Shown here in pieces: positions 14,966-24,113 of a stretch of DNA of 64,000 bases (positions are counted from its first letter, which is position 1; each line of letters starts with the position of its first letter). Both the position numbers and the translations under genes were made by a program. Location: positions 4,588,001 through 4,652,000 of the forward strand of contig NZ_JACHMQ010000001.1 in NCBI RefSeq assembly GCF_014208105.1, read 5' to 3'. This DNA comes from Actinomadura coerulea (GTDB lineage Bacteria; Actinomycetota; Actinomycetes; Streptosporangiales; Streptosporangiaceae). The notes under the pieces were generated by a model that made no database searches, was not told the origin of the DNA, and saw nothing but the letters and a program-made list of their open reading frames with translations.

Positions 14966-15573
14966 AATCCGGAGGCGGGCGGGGGCGGCGGCGCGGCGGC
15001 CCCGACACCCGCGAGGAGATCCTCGCGGTGGCGCGGAGGCGGTTCCTGGCCGACGGGTACGGGCCGGTCACGATGCGGTCCCTCGCCGCCGAGGCGGGCG
15101 TGGACGCCGCGCTGATCAGCTATTTCTTCGGCTCGAAGAAGGGCCTGTTCGGCGCGGTGCTCGGGCTGGTCTCCAACCCGCCCGAGGTGCTGGCGGGCGC
15201 GCTGCCCGGCGACCCCGCCGACCTGCCCGAACGCGTCCTGCGCGCGCTGGTCGCCGCGTGGGACGACCCCGAGGGCGGCAGGCCGCTGCTGCTCATGGTG
15301 CGCGCCGCCGTCCAGGACCCGGACCTGAGCCGGCTGGTGAGCGACCTGGTGGAACGCGAGATCGTCGGCCGCATCGCCGACCACCTGGGCGGCCCCGACG
15401 CCACCGCGCGGGCCGGGGCGTTGGGCGTCCAGCTCTCCGGGCTGATCTTCGCCCGCTACGTCCTCGCGGTGGAACCCGTCGCCTCGATGCCGCCCGATGA
15501 ATTAATCCGGTACCTCTCCCCGGGCTTCCGCGCCGCCGTCCACGGCCCGCCGCGCCGGCCCCGGATGCGCTGA
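14959..15573 (+). CDS. TetR/AcrR family transcriptional regulator
   Basis: 204 aa from ATG 14959 (a TTG lies directly before it). HTH at about 18-65: TREEILAVARRRFLADGYGP, VTMRSLAAEAGVDAALISYFFGSKKGLF. The C-terminal domain, with PLLLMVRAAVQDPDLSRLVS and FARYVLAVEPVASMPPDELI, is the TetR type often paired with efflux pumps. Divergent from the DHA2 transporter, which it most likely represses. Ligand unknown. Confidence 0.92.
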   Translation: MNKSGGGRGRRRGGPDTREEILAVARRRFLADGYGPVTMRSLAAEAGVDAALISYFFGSKKGLFGAVLGLVSNPPEVLAGALPGDPADLPERVLRALVAAWDDPEGGRPLLLMVRAAVQDPDLSRLVSDLVEREIVGRIADHLGGPDATARAGALGVQLSGLIFARYVLAVEPVASMPPDELIRYLSPGFRAAVHGPPRRPRMR

Positions 15574-15661
15574 CCGGTAGCGGACACGCCCCCGCCCGGA
15601 TTGCGGACGGCACATCGGACGATTCGGACAGAGAATCTCAGCGCGCCGGGGGCGGGCGTGG

Positions 15662-15893
15662 CTTCCTGAGCCCGCGGCGTACTGCGCCCGGTGCGACGGC
15701 GAGGCGCTTCCCCCGAAGCCGGACGGCGGGCCGCCCGGCGACCGGTTCGGGCTCTGGGCGGTGCGGCTGCTGTGCTCCTTCGTCCAGATCCGGACGGGGC
15801 CGGAACGGCACCGCGGTGCGGCTGCTCTTCGCCCTGCCGGGCGCGACCACGACCAACGGCCGAGGTGTCCGTGGCCGTTCGGACGGAGCGTGA
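15662..15893 (+). pseudogene. remnant of an ATP-binding anti-sigma (HATPase) protein, frameshifted
   Basis: In one frame the region reads GDRFGLWAVRLLCSFVQIRT followed by GPE; one base further on, the frame +1 continues GTAVRLLFALPGA and runs to TGA 15891-15893. Joined, this is the C-terminal ATP-lid end of a serine-kinase-like anti-sigma factor, closely resembling RGFGLWTVRLLVDLMELRAG of the intact gene ending at 17792. The indel lies at about 15803-15807. The N-terminal part, including the nucleotide-binding N-box, is missing. It is upstream of the intact MEDS pair. Confidence 0.6.
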
Positions 15894-15934
15894 GGAACTC
15901 CATGCGTTGGGCTTCCAAAGGCACCGGACCGGCG

Positions 15935-15940
15935 TACGCT
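15935..15940 (+). promoter_or_regulatory. -10 box (TACGCT) before the MEDS operon
   Basis: TACGCT lies 32 bp before the ATG at 15973, with a GGCAGG ribosome site in between. Confidence 0.4.
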
Positions 15941-15972
15941 GAACAGATCCGCCTCACACCGATGGGCAGGCC

Positions 15973-16872
15973 ATGGACACATCCTGGTTCGCCAAGCGCC
16001 CCGTCAGCGCACTCCGTCCCGGAGATCACGGCTGGCTGGCCTACACCAGTCAGGAGGAGCGCGACCGGGTCATCGGGCCCTTCGTCCGGGAGGGCCTGGA
16101 GACCACCGAGAAGGTCGTGTACGTCACCGACCTCCCGGCCGACCGGCTGCCCGGCCTCGGCCGGGGGCGACCGATCGACGTGGACGCCCTCGTCAGGTCG
16201 AGCCAGCTGCGGGTCATCACGCCGCGGGAGGCGTGCCTCGACCGCCGCGGCACGTTCGAGCCGGCCAAGATGGCCGACACCGTCGCCCGCGAGCTCGGCT
16301 CCGCGTTCGGGCAGGGCTTTCGCGCCATGCGCCTCACCACCGACCACAGCTGGCTGCTGAACGGCCCCGGCGCCGACCTCGGCCGCATGGTGGGCTGCGA
16401 GCACCGGGTCGGAGACACCGTCTCGCCGAGCACCATGGCGATGGCGATCTGCCAGGTCGACCGGCACGCGTGCCGGCCCGCCGAGCTCGCCGCCCTCCGC
16501 GACACACACGAGGTCCTCGTGGAAGTGAACCCCGAGTTCGACGACGGGATACTGAAGATCGTGCGCACGTTCGAGCCCGACGGGCTCCGCGTCGAGGGCG
16601 AGCTGGACGCCGCGCGGCACTCGGTGTTCGCCGACCAGCTCCTCCGGCTGCGGCCCGGCCGCATCCACCTCGACCTGTCCCGGCTGGGATTCATCGACCT
16701 CGGCGGGCTGCACCTGCTGGCCAAGCACGCCACCCGGCTGCCCGCCGACGCCGCCCTGATCCTGGACCACCTGTCGCCCGACCTCGAGAGCATCATCGAC
16801 ATGGTCGGCTGGCACCGGCTGCCCGGCCTCGCCCGCGGGCGGCGCCTCGCGGAGACGGAGGGCATCGCCTGA
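15973..16872 (+). CDS. MEDS domain protein with C-terminal STAS (anti-anti-sigma) domain
   Basis: 299 aa. A MEDS domain (about 10-185: LRPGDHGWLAYTSQEERDRV, FVREGLETTEKVVYVTDLPA, MRLTTDHSWLL, AICQVDRHACRPAELAALRD) is fused to a STAS domain (about 205-290: LRVEGELDAARHSVFADQLL, IHLDLSRLGFIDLGGLHLLA). The Ser of the SpoIIAA phosphosite is absent: FIDLGG replaces the usual (I/V)DSSG, so phosphorylation control may be lost. Its stop overlaps the ATG of the next gene (ATGA), which encodes a MEDS-HATPase protein: a partner-switching module. Confidence 0.85.
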   Translation: MDTSWFAKRPVSALRPGDHGWLAYTSQEERDRVIGPFVREGLETTEKVVYVTDLPADRLPGLGRGRPIDVDALVRSSQLRVITPREACLDRRGTFEPAKMADTVARELGSAFGQGFRAMRLTTDHSWLLNGPGADLGRMVGCEHRVGDTVSPSTMAMAICQVDRHACRPAELAALRDTHEVLVEVNPEFDDGILKIVRTFEPDGLRVEGELDAARHSVFADQLLRLRPGRIHLDLSRLGFIDLGGLHLLAKHATRLPADAALILDHLSPDLESIIDMVGWHRLPGLARGRRLAETEGIA

Positions 16873-17792
16873 TGGCACTGGAGCACAAGGCCTTCATGTA
16901 CCGGGGCACCGAGGACTTCCTGTCCGTCACCGTCCCCTACCTCCGATCGGGCCTGGAGCGCGGGCAGGTCGTGATCGCCGTCGCCCGCGAGCCCAACCTG
17001 ACCGCCCTGCGGGACGTGCTCGCCCCGCACGGCGGCGCGGTCACCTACTTCGACTCCGCCGTCTTCTACAAGCACCCCGTGCACACGCTGCGCGACTACC
17101 AGACCATCGTGAAGCAGAGCGCCCCGCGCACCGTCTGCGCGCTCGCCGAGCCGGTCTGGCAGGGGTGGGACGAGCGCCAGACGCTCGAATGGGTCCGCTA
17201 CGAGTCCCTGATCAACGTGGTGTTCGGCGAGTCGGGGGCGCGTTCGCTGTGCCCCTACGACGCCGAGGGACTGCCGCCCCGCATCCTCGCCGAGGCGCGC
17301 CGCACCCATCCGCTCCTGCTCGCCCCGGGGCACGACGGCGCGAACGGCGACTACATCGACCCGGTGAGGTTCGGGTCCGGCTGCGACCGCCGGTTCAGCA
17401 CCGACCGGCCCGCGGGCGCCGAGTACTTCTCCATCGACGGCGACGACCTGCACGCGCTGCGCGTGTTCGTCGGCGAGCGCGCCCTCCGGCACGGCCTGGC
17501 CAGGCAGAAGGCGCAGAACCTCGTCACCGCCGCCAACGAGGTCGCCGCGAACGCGCTCCAGCACGGCACCCCGCCGATCGGCCTGTGGACGTGGCGGGAC
17601 GGCGCCGACCTCGTCTGCGAGATCGGCGACCACGGCTTCTGGCGCCCCGGGCCCGACCCGCTGACCGGCTTCATCCCGCCCGACTCCGCGCTCCAGCGCG
17701 GCTTCGGCCTGTGGACCGTCCGCCTCCTGGTCGACCTGATGGAACTGCGCGCCGGCTGGGACGGCACCTTCGTCCGCCTCCACTGCGCCTGA
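16872..17792 (+). CDS. MEDS domain protein with C-terminal HATPase anti-sigma kinase domain
   Basis: 306 aa. MEDS domain about 5-160 (FLSVTVPYLRSGLERGQVVI, HPVHTLRDYQTIVKQ, YESLINVVF, LCPYDAEGLPPRILAEARRTHP). HATPase_c_2-type domain about 185-305: LVTAANEVAANALQHG carries the N-box, CEIGDHGFW the G1 box and RGFGLWTVRLLVDLM the lid. Such proteins are RsbW/SpoIIAB-like switch kinases that bind sigma factors or STAS partners. Translationally coupled to the MEDS-STAS gene, so the two probably act on each other. No sigma gene is adjacent. Confidence 0.88.
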   Translation: MALEHKAFMYRGTEDFLSVTVPYLRSGLERGQVVIAVAREPNLTALRDVLAPHGGAVTYFDSAVFYKHPVHTLRDYQTIVKQSAPRTVCALAEPVWQGWDERQTLEWVRYESLINVVFGESGARSLCPYDAEGLPPRILAEARRTHPLLLAPGHDGANGDYIDPVRFGSGCDRRFSTDRPAGAEYFSIDGDDLHALRVFVGERALRHGLARQKAQNLVTAANEVAANALQHGTPPIGLWTWRDGADLVCEIGDHGFWRPGPDPLTGFIPPDSALQRGFGLWTVRLLVDLMELRAGWDGTFVRLHCA

Positions 17793-17803
17793 CGGCCCCG
17801 GGC

Positions 17804-17826
17804 GCCCGGCGAGGGCCGCCGGGCGG
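17804..17826. terminator. 9-bp perfect hairpin between convergent genes
   Basis: CGCCCGGCG (17804-17812) pairs with CGCCGGGCG (17818-17826), loop of five bases, between the MEDS operon and rdgB. Confidence 0.6.
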
Positions 17827-17837
17827 GCGCGGGCGGG

Positions 17838-18448
17838 TCAGGTGAGGCCGGCGGCCCGGAGGGCGTCGGGGACTATCCCGGCGAGGGCGCGGAAGGCCCG
17901 GCCGCGGTGGCTGATGGCGTCCTTCTCCTCGGGCGCCAGCTCCGCGGTCGTGCGGGTCCCGCCGTCGGGGAGGAAGATCGGGTCGTAGCCGAAGCCGCCG
18001 GTGCCGCGCGGCTCCCGGATGACGGTGCCGTGCATCCGCCCCTCGACGCAGTGCTCGGCGCCGCCCGGGACGACCAGCGCGGCCGCGCACACGAACGACC
18101 CGCCGCGCCGGTCGTCGGCCACGTCGGCGAGCTGGTCGAGGACGAGCCGCAGGTTGGCGGCGTCCTGGTCGCCGGCGCCGAAACGCCCCGACCAGCGGGC
18201 CGACAGCACGCCGGGCATGCCGTTCAGCGCGTCCACGCACAGGCCGGAGTCGTCGGCGACGGCGGGCAGCCCCGTGAACGCGGCGATCGCGCGGGCCTTC
18301 AGCAGCGCGTTGCCCTCGAAGGTCAGCTCGGTCTCGGGCACGTCCGGGGCGCCGGGGAAGGCGTCGAGGCCGACGACGTCGAGATCGCCGAGGATGCGGC
18401 GCAGTTCGGCGACCTTGCCCCGGTTGCGGGTGGCGAGGACGATCCGGC

Positions 18449-18452
<4 letters not shown>
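17838..18452 (-). CDS. rdgB: non-canonical purine NTP pyrophosphatase (RdgB/HAM1)
   Basis: 204 aa. IVLATRNRGKVAELRRIL (substrate-binding SxNxxK-like motif), LTFEGNALLKARAIAAFTGL, VADDSGLCVDALNGMPGV, SARWSGRFG and GTGGFGYDPIFLPDG are the ITPase fold motifs. It hydrolyses dITP/XTP to monophosphates and keeps deaminated purines out of DNA and RNA. ATG 18452 overlaps the rph stop by four bases, so it is coupled to rph, as in many actinobacteria. Confidence 0.97.
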
Positions 18453-19168
<716 letters not shown>

Positions 19169-19245
19169 GCGCCCACCCTAGCGGGCGGGCCCGCGCCGGA
19201 TCCGGCCTACCGCCGGTGACGCCGCACTCACCGCGGAGGCGTCCC

Positions 19246-19995
19246 TCAGAACTCGTAGACGGCGCCGACCTCGGCCAGTTCGACCGGGCCGCGGAAGCCG
19301 CTGGCCTTCGCCTCCGAGAGCGTCTCGGACGGGTCGTTCCACGGCAGCAGGTGCGTCAGGACCAGCCGTCCGACCCCGGCCCGCTCGGCGTGCTCGCCGG
19401 CCTCCCGTCCCGTCAGGTGCATGTCAGGCGGCAGGTCCGGCCGGTCGGCGAACCCGGCCTCGCACAGGAACAGGTCGGAGTCGCGGGCCAGCCGCACCAG
19501 GTCGTCGCTGTGGCCGGTGTCGCCGGAGTAGGTCATGACGCTGCCCCCGTGCTCGATCCGCAGGCCGTACGCCTCGACCGGGTGGTTCATCAGCGCGGTG
19601 GTGACCGTGAACGGGCCGATGGGGACCGGCCCCGGTTCCAGCGGACGGAAGTCGAAGGTGGCGGTCATCTCCGGGTTCGGTTCCAGCTCGTACGCCTTGA
19701 TCATGTGGTCCGCGGTGTCGCGGGGGCCGTAGACCGGGATGCGCGGCGCCGGGCCGTCCGGGCAGTACGTCCGCGCGATCCAGTACACGGTGAGGTCGAG
19801 GCAGTGGTCGGGATGCAGGTGCGAGATGCAGATGGCGTCGATGTCCAGCAGGCCGTGGAAGCGCTGGAGGCTTCCGATCGCGCCGTTGCCGATGTCGAGG
19901 AGCATGGAGAAGCCGTCCGCCTCGACCAGGTAGCTGGACGCGGGGCTGTCCGGCCCTGGGAAACTGCCGGAACAGCCGATCACAGTGACCCGCAC
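19246..19995 (-). CDS. MBL-fold hydrolase, Rv1339-type cyclic-nucleotide phosphodiesterase
   Basis: 249 aa from GTG 19995, which has GAGGAGG seven bases upstream; an in-frame GTG at 20001 is too close to it. VTVIGCSGSFPGPDSPASSY, DIDAICISHLHPDHCLDLTV with HxHxDH, MNHPVEAYGLRI, YSGDTGHSDDLV, FLCEAGF and LVLTHLLPWND are RNase Z / class II PDE-like metal sites. By position (between murI and rph) and sequence it is the counterpart of M. tuberculosis Rv1339, reported as an atypical cAMP phosphodiesterase. Activity here is inferred. Confidence 0.85.
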   Translation of the reverse strand: MRVTVIGCSGSFPGPDSPASSYLVEADGFSMLLDIGNGAIGSLQRFHGLLDIDAICISHLHPDHCLDLTVYWIARTYCPDGPAPRIPVYGPRDTADHMIKAYELEPNPEMTATFDFRPLEPGPVPIGPFTVTTALMNHPVEAYGLRIEHGGSVMTYSGDTGHSDDLVRLARDSDLFLCEAGFADRPDLPPDMHLTGREAGEHAERAGVGRLVLTHLLPWNDPSETLSEAKASGFRGPVELAEVGAVYEF

Positions 19996-20024
19996 GCTCA
20001 CTCCTCCTCTGTGGTCCCGAGGAA

Positions 20025-20864
20025 TCAGGTCGTCAAAGCCTTGCGCAACGTGCTCTCCACCGAACCGATCTCCGGCCCGAGGAAGCGGCGGCCGAGCTCG
20101 GCGAACACGGCGGGGTCGCCGGTGGCGCGGAACCGGTGCCGCGGCCGGGGCGTCGCCTCGGCGCGGGCCAGTCCCCGATCGTGCAGCACTCGGTACACGT
20201 CCTTGGCGGTCTCGTCGGCGCTTGAGACCAGTGTGACCCCGTCTCCGACCACATACGAGATGACGCCGGTCAGAAGGGGGTAGTGCGTGCATCCGAGGAT
20301 CAGCGTGTCGCAGTCCGCGTCCACGATCGGGCGCAGGTAGCCGCGGGCGGCGTCGAGGAGGTCCTCGCCCATCGTCACGCCCGCCTCGACGAAGTCGACG
20401 AAGCGCGGGCAGGCGGCGCTGACCAGCTCGATGTGCGGCGCGGCGGCGAACGCGTCCTCGTAGGCGCGGCTGGTCACGGTGGCCTCGGTTGCGATCAGGC
20501 CGACCCGCCCGTTGGAGGTGGCGCGCGCCGCGCGCCGGGTCGCGGGGTTGATGACCTCCACGACCGGGACGTCGTAGCGCTCACGGGCGTCGCGCAGCAT
20601 CGCCGAGCTGGCGCTGTTGCAGGCGATCACCAGCATCTTCACGCCCTCGTCGACCAGCTCGTCCAGCATCTCCAGCGCGAACGCGCGGACCTGCGCGATC
20701 GGGCGCGGACCGTACGGCTGGCGGGCCGAGTCGCCGAGGTAGACGATCGGCTCGTTCGGCAGCTGGTCGAGGATGGCGCGGGCCACCGTGAGGCCCCCGA
20801 AACCGCTGTCGAAGATCCCGATGGGCGCGTCTCGGAGGCCGTCCCCCCGGGATGGATCTGACAT
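20025..20864 (-). CDS. murI: glutamate racemase
   Basis: 279 aa from ATG 20864 (MSDPSRGDG). IGIFDSGFGGLTVARAILDQ, YLGDSARQPYGPR, LVIACNSASSAMLRDARERY with catalytic Cys, VGLIATEATVTSRAYEDAF and DTLILGCTHYPLLTGVI with the second catalytic Cys are complete. It makes D-Glu for peptidoglycan. It heads the murI-MBL-rph-rdgB run; the upstream side is broken by a palindromic repeat and an IS30 element. Confidence 0.97.
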   Translation of the reverse strand: MSDPSRGDGLRDAPIGIFDSGFGGLTVARAILDQLPNEPIVYLGDSARQPYGPRPIAQVRAFALEMLDELVDEGVKMLVIACNSASSAMLRDARERYDVPVVEVINPATRRAARATSNGRVGLIATEATVTSRAYEDAFAAAPHIELVSAACPRFVDFVEAGVTMGEDLLDAARGYLRPIVDADCDTLILGCTHYPLLTGVISYVVGDGVTLVSSADETAKDVYRVLHDRGLARAEATPRPRHRFRATGDPAVFAELGRRFLGPEIGSVESTLRKALTT

Positions 20865-20976
20865 GGTGCACAAGGCTAGGCGACATGGCCCCGCCCGGGT
20901 GTGTCATGCGTTGGACATCACACCGTCACACACCGGAAAACCGTCCAGCTCACGCCGCCCGCCGGTGCCGTCCCGC

Positions 20977-21008
20977 GTTGACTTGCGGCGTGTCGCCCTT
21001 ATCAGCGC
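20977..21008. repeat. extragenic palindromic repeat copy 2, left half (split by IS30)
   Basis: The left arm, 20977-21000, and loop start TTATCAGCGC are followed directly by the IS30 element. The right half resumes at 22225. Compared with copy 3 the arms carry GTCG for GTTG, compensated on both sides. Confidence 0.88.
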
Positions 21009-22224
21009 GGCGGTGTCAAGCGGTTGTTGCAACGAGGTATTCGTTGAGTGCTTGGGCTGGGGTTTTCCAGTTCAGGGTTTGGCGGGGTCGTCCGTTGAGC
21101 TGGCGGGCGACTTCGTCGAGGTCGTGCTGGGTGTAGTTGCGGAAGTCGGTGGAGGAGCGGGGGAAGTACTGGCGCAGCAGCCCGTTGGTGTTCTCGTTGG
21201 AGCCGCGCTGCCAGGGCGCGTGCGGGTCGCAGAAGTAGACCCGGCACCCGGTGGCCAGGGTGAAGTCGGCGTGCTGGGCCATCTCCGATTCCTGGTCCCA
21301 GGTCAAGGTCGCGGCCAGCTCGGCCGGCAACCGCCGCATCAAAGTGGTCAGCACGCCGGTGACCTGCTCGGACACGCGTGAGTGCGGCAACGCGCCGAGC
21401 ATCACGAACCGGGTGGTGCGCTCGACCAGGGTGATGATGGCGCTGGATCCGCGGGCCCCGATCACCAGGTCGCCCTCCCAGTGCCCCGGCACCGCCCGGT
21501 CGGCCGCCTGGGCGGGCCGGGCCGAGATGTGCAGGCCCTGGATCCAGGGCCGGCGGCTGCGCGCCGCGCTCTCGGCGCGGGCCAGACGCGAGGGCGGACG
21601 GCGGGCGGCGCGGCCGCTGCGCAGCACCGACCCCTCCCCCGGCCGCAACTGCAGCTGCCGGGCCAGCTCGGCCCGCATCCGGCCCCGGGCCTGGTAGTAG
21701 ATCGCCTGATAAATCGTCTCGTGCGACACTCGCATCTCCGGCTGGTCAGGATAGGCGGCGCGCAGGTGCGCCGCGATCTGCTGCGGCGACCACCGCCGCA
21801 CCAGCAGATCACGCACCACCGGCCACAACCGGCCCTGGCACCAGGCCCGGCCCTTGTTCCCGCTGTTGCCGATCAACTTGCCCGGCCGGTGCCGACGCGC
21901 CCGCTCATCGGCCTTGCGCTGCGCGGCCACATGCGAGTACGTCCACCGGTACAGCCCGCCCAGCCCGCCCGGACACGCGGTGGTCGCCCGGCCCGGATAC
22001 CGCGCCCCGCCCCCACCGGCGTCCGACCGCCGATAGGAGTGGTTACGGCGCACCTCCCGCCACACAGTTGACCGGTCCCGGCCGATCGCCTCCGCGATCT
22101 GCGGAAACGACCGGCCCGCACCGAACAACACCTCGATCTGCGCGCGCTCAGCAGCTGTCAGACGTCTTCCCGGCACAACAAGATCCTTCCAGGGATCTCG
22201 TTGCAACAGACACTAGAGACCGCC
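21009..22224. mobile_element. complete IS30-family insertion sequence (1216 bp)
   Basis: The ends are inverted: left starts GGCGGTGTCAAGCGG and right reads inward GGCGGTCTCTAGTGT. Both then share an 11-base GTTGCAACGAG block, giving a 28-bp imperfect terminal repeat. Both flanks show CGC (21006-21008 and 22225-22227), a 3-bp target duplication; joining the flanks at one CGC restores the palindrome loop seen intact at 54388-54401. One full-length transposase lies inside. Confidence 0.92.
21016..22176 (-). CDS. IS30 family transposase
   Basis: 386 aa from GTG 22176 with AAGGAT upstream; an in-frame TTG at 22206 would add ten residues. An N-terminal HTH (LTAAERAQIEVLFGAGRSFP, IAEAIGRDRSTVWREVRRN) is typical of IS30. 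The DDE core is intact: D in GHWEGDLVIG, D in LTWDQESEMAQH and E in PWQRGSNENTNGLLRQYFP. The C-terminal block LNGRPRQTLNWKTPAQAL is conserved. It is probably functional. Confidence 0.96.
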   Translation of the reverse strand: MPGRRLTAAERAQIEVLFGAGRSFPQIAEAIGRDRSTVWREVRRNHSYRRSDAGGGGARYPGRATTACPGGLGGLYRWTYSHVAAQRKADERARRHRPGKLIGNSGNKGRAWCQGRLWPVVRDLLVRRWSPQQIAAHLRAAYPDQPEMRVSHETIYQAIYYQARGRMRAELARQLQLRPGEGSVLRSGRAARRPPSRLARAESAARSRRPWIQGLHISARPAQAADRAVPGHWEGDLVIGARGSSAIITLVERTTRFVMLGALPHSRVSEQVTGVLTTLMRRLPAELAATLTWDQESEMAQHADFTLATGCRVYFCDPHAPWQRGSNENTNGLLRQYFPRSSTDFRNYTQHDLDEVARQLNGRPRQTLNWKTPAQALNEYLVATTA

Positions 22225-22257
22225 CGCTCGCAGAAGGGCGACACGCCGCAAGTCGAC
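22225..22257. repeat. extragenic palindromic repeat copy 2, right half
   Basis: Right loop CGCTCGCAG and arm 22234-22257, ending CGCCGCAAGTCGAC. It completes the palindrome interrupted by the IS30 element. Confidence 0.88.
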
Positions 22258-22262
22258 GGCCG

Positions 22263-23060
22263 CTAGGCGCGTGTCTGGGGGGCTCTTGCGATCTGGCGGC
22301 TTTGGGCCACCAGGCGGCCCTTGGTGTCCCAGACCTCTACCTCCTCGTCGAACCAGCCGCCTGCGAGGAGCCGCCCGGTGCCGTGGACGGCGAGCCAGCC
22401 GGGGGCCGGGACGGCCCGCATGTGCCAGGTCAGCTCGACGGTCGGTGCCCAGCCCAGGGCGCCGAGGTTGAGCGCCACGGGCGGCAGCGCGTCCACGGCG
22501 AGTGCCAGGGAGTAGCCGTCGGGCTCCTGGCCGCAGGCGTGCCGGAACCAGGCGCGGATGTCCGGGCGCCCGCTCGGCCGCCCGTCCAGCCAGCCCATGG
22601 TCTCCGGGTCGAAGCGCATGTCGACCTGGTCGGCGAACCCGCCGCCGGTGGCGGCGGGCGGCCGGAACCCCGTGCACTCCTCCAGCGGCGGCAGCGCGGC
22701 GGGCGGCCCGGCGGCGAAGTCGGGCTCGGCGGACGGGTCGAGCGTGCCGGTGGTGATCAGGGCGTCCACGACGGGACGGCCGTCCTGGACGAGGGTGACC
22801 AAGGACGAGGCGGCCGTGCGTCCCGCCTTGCGGAGGTCGACGACCAGCTCGGCGGGGCCGGCCTTGGCGACGCGGTGGAAGTTCGCCGCGGTCGAGACGG
22901 GGTGCTCGTGCGGCGAGGCGTCCACGGCGGCGCGCGCGAGGACGGCCATCAGGTAGCCGCCGTTCAGCGCCTGGGCGATGCCGTAGCCCCCGTCCAGGAC
23001 GGTCTCGTACCGGCCCTCGCCGACCGGCTTCACCGCCGTGGAGTCCCCGAACCCGCTCAT
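22263..23060 (-). CDS. acyl-CoA thioesterase (double hot-dog, TesB/4HBT_3 type)
   Basis: 265 aa from ATG 23060 with GGGAGAG upstream. YGIAQALNGGYLMAVLARAA, HPVSTAANFHRVAKAGPAEL and the C-terminal PTVELTWHMRAVPAPGWLAV plus WDTKGRLVAQSRQ give two hot-dog halves of the actinobacterial acyl-CoA thioesterase group. It hydrolyses acyl-CoA, but chain length cannot be predicted. It is inserted, with the IS and repeat, between cysM and murI. Confidence 0.85.
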   Translation of the reverse strand: MSGFGDSTAVKPVGEGRYETVLDGGYGIAQALNGGYLMAVLARAAVDASPHEHPVSTAANFHRVAKAGPAELVVDLRKAGRTAASSLVTLVQDGRPVVDALITTGTLDPSAEPDFAAGPPAALPPLEECTGFRPPAATGGGFADQVDMRFDPETMGWLDGRPSGRPDIRAWFRHACGQEPDGYSLALAVDALPPVALNLGALGWAPTVELTWHMRAVPAPGWLAVHGTGRLLAGGWFDEEVEVWDTKGRLVAQSRQIARAPQTRA

Positions 23061-23091
23061 CCGCACTCTCCCGGGACGATTCTAGAATCAC

Positions 23092-23105
23092 GTTCGAGTA
23101 CGAAC
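23092..23105. promoter_or_regulatory. palindrome upstream of the thioesterase gene
   Basis: GTTCGAGTACGAAC has perfect 5-bp arms around AGTA and lies 32 bp before the thioesterase start. It is a candidate operator of an unknown regulator. Confidence 0.35.
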
Positions 23106-23144
23106 TCTACCCTGCCGCCCGGCGGCGGCCGGCCCGCCCGCCGG

Positions 23145-24092
23145 TCAGGCCCAGAGCTGGCCTTCGAGCCGGGCCTCGGCCTCCTCCAGGGTTCCGCCGT
23201 ACGCGCCGGTCGACAGGTACTTCCAGCCGCCGTCGGCGACGACGAACACGATGTCGGCGCGCTCCCCGGCCTTCACCGCCTTGTTCGCCATCCCGATCGC
23301 CGCGTGCAGCGCCCCGCCGGTCGAGATGCCCGCGAAGATGCCCTCCTGCTCCAGCAGCTCGCGGGTGCGGCGCAGCGCGTCCAGCGACCCGACCGAGAAC
23401 CGGGTCGTCAGCACGGAGTCGTCGTACAGCTCCGGGATGAAGCCCTCGTCGATGTTGCGCAGCCCGTACACCAGCTCCCCGTACCGCGGCTCCGCGGCGA
23501 CGATCCTGACGTCCGGCACCCGCTCGCGCAGGAACCTGCCGACGCCCATCAGCGTCCCCGTCGTGCCGAGCCCGGCCACGAAGTGCGTCACCGACGGCAG
23601 GTCGGCGAGGATCTCCGGGCCGGTCGTCTCGTAGTGCGCGAGCGCGTTGGCCTCGTTGCCGTACTGGTACAGCATCACCCAGTCGGGGTTCTCCTTCGCC
23701 AGGCCCTTGGCCACCCGCACGGCCTCGTTCGAGCCGCCCGCCGCCGGGGAGGAGATGATCCGCGCGCCCCACATCTCCAGGAGCTGGCGGCGCTCGGCGG
23801 AGGTGTTCTCCGGCATCACGCACACCATCGAGTAGCCGCGCAGCTTGGCGACCATGGCCAGCGAGATGCCGGTGTTGCCGGACGTCGGCTCCAGGATCGT
23901 GCAGCCGGGCGTCAGCAGCCCCTCCTTCTCCGCCTTCTCGATCATGTGGAAGGCGGGGCGGTCCTTCACCGAGCCGGTGGGGTTGCGGTCCTCCAGCTTG
24001 GCCCAGAGCCGCACGTCCTCGCTCGGCGACAGCCGCGGCAGCCCGACCAGCGGGGTGCCGCCGAGCGAGTCCAGCAGTGAGTCGAATCGCAT
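23145..24092 (-). CDS. cysM: cysteine synthase CysM (CysO-dependent O-phosphoserine sulfhydrylase type)
   Basis: 315 aa. LWAKLEDRNPTGSVKDRPAF has the PLP Lys, EPTSGNTGISLAM the substrate loop, GLGTTGTLMGVGRF the phosphate loop and FAGISTGGALHAAI the pyrimidine-binding Ser region. In mycobacteria this enzyme joins O-phosphoserine with thiocarboxylated CysO rather than free sulfide. The immediate upstream genes here are cysO and, further on, mec, so the same CysO pathway is expected. Confidence 0.95.
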   Translation of the reverse strand: MRFDSLLDSLGGTPLVGLPRLSPSEDVRLWAKLEDRNPTGSVKDRPAFHMIEKAEKEGLLTPGCTILEPTSGNTGISLAMVAKLRGYSMVCVMPENTSAERRQLLEMWGARIISSPAAGGSNEAVRVAKGLAKENPDWVMLYQYGNEANALAHYETTGPEILADLPSVTHFVAGLGTTGTLMGVGRFLRERVPDVRIVAAEPRYGELVYGLRNIDEGFIPELYDDSVLTTRFSVGSLDALRRTRELLEQEGIFAGISTGGALHAAIGMANKAVKAGERADIVFVVADGGWKYLSTGAYGGTLEEAEARLEGQLWA

Positions 24093-24113
24093 GTGGCGCT
24101 CGTCCCGACCGGT

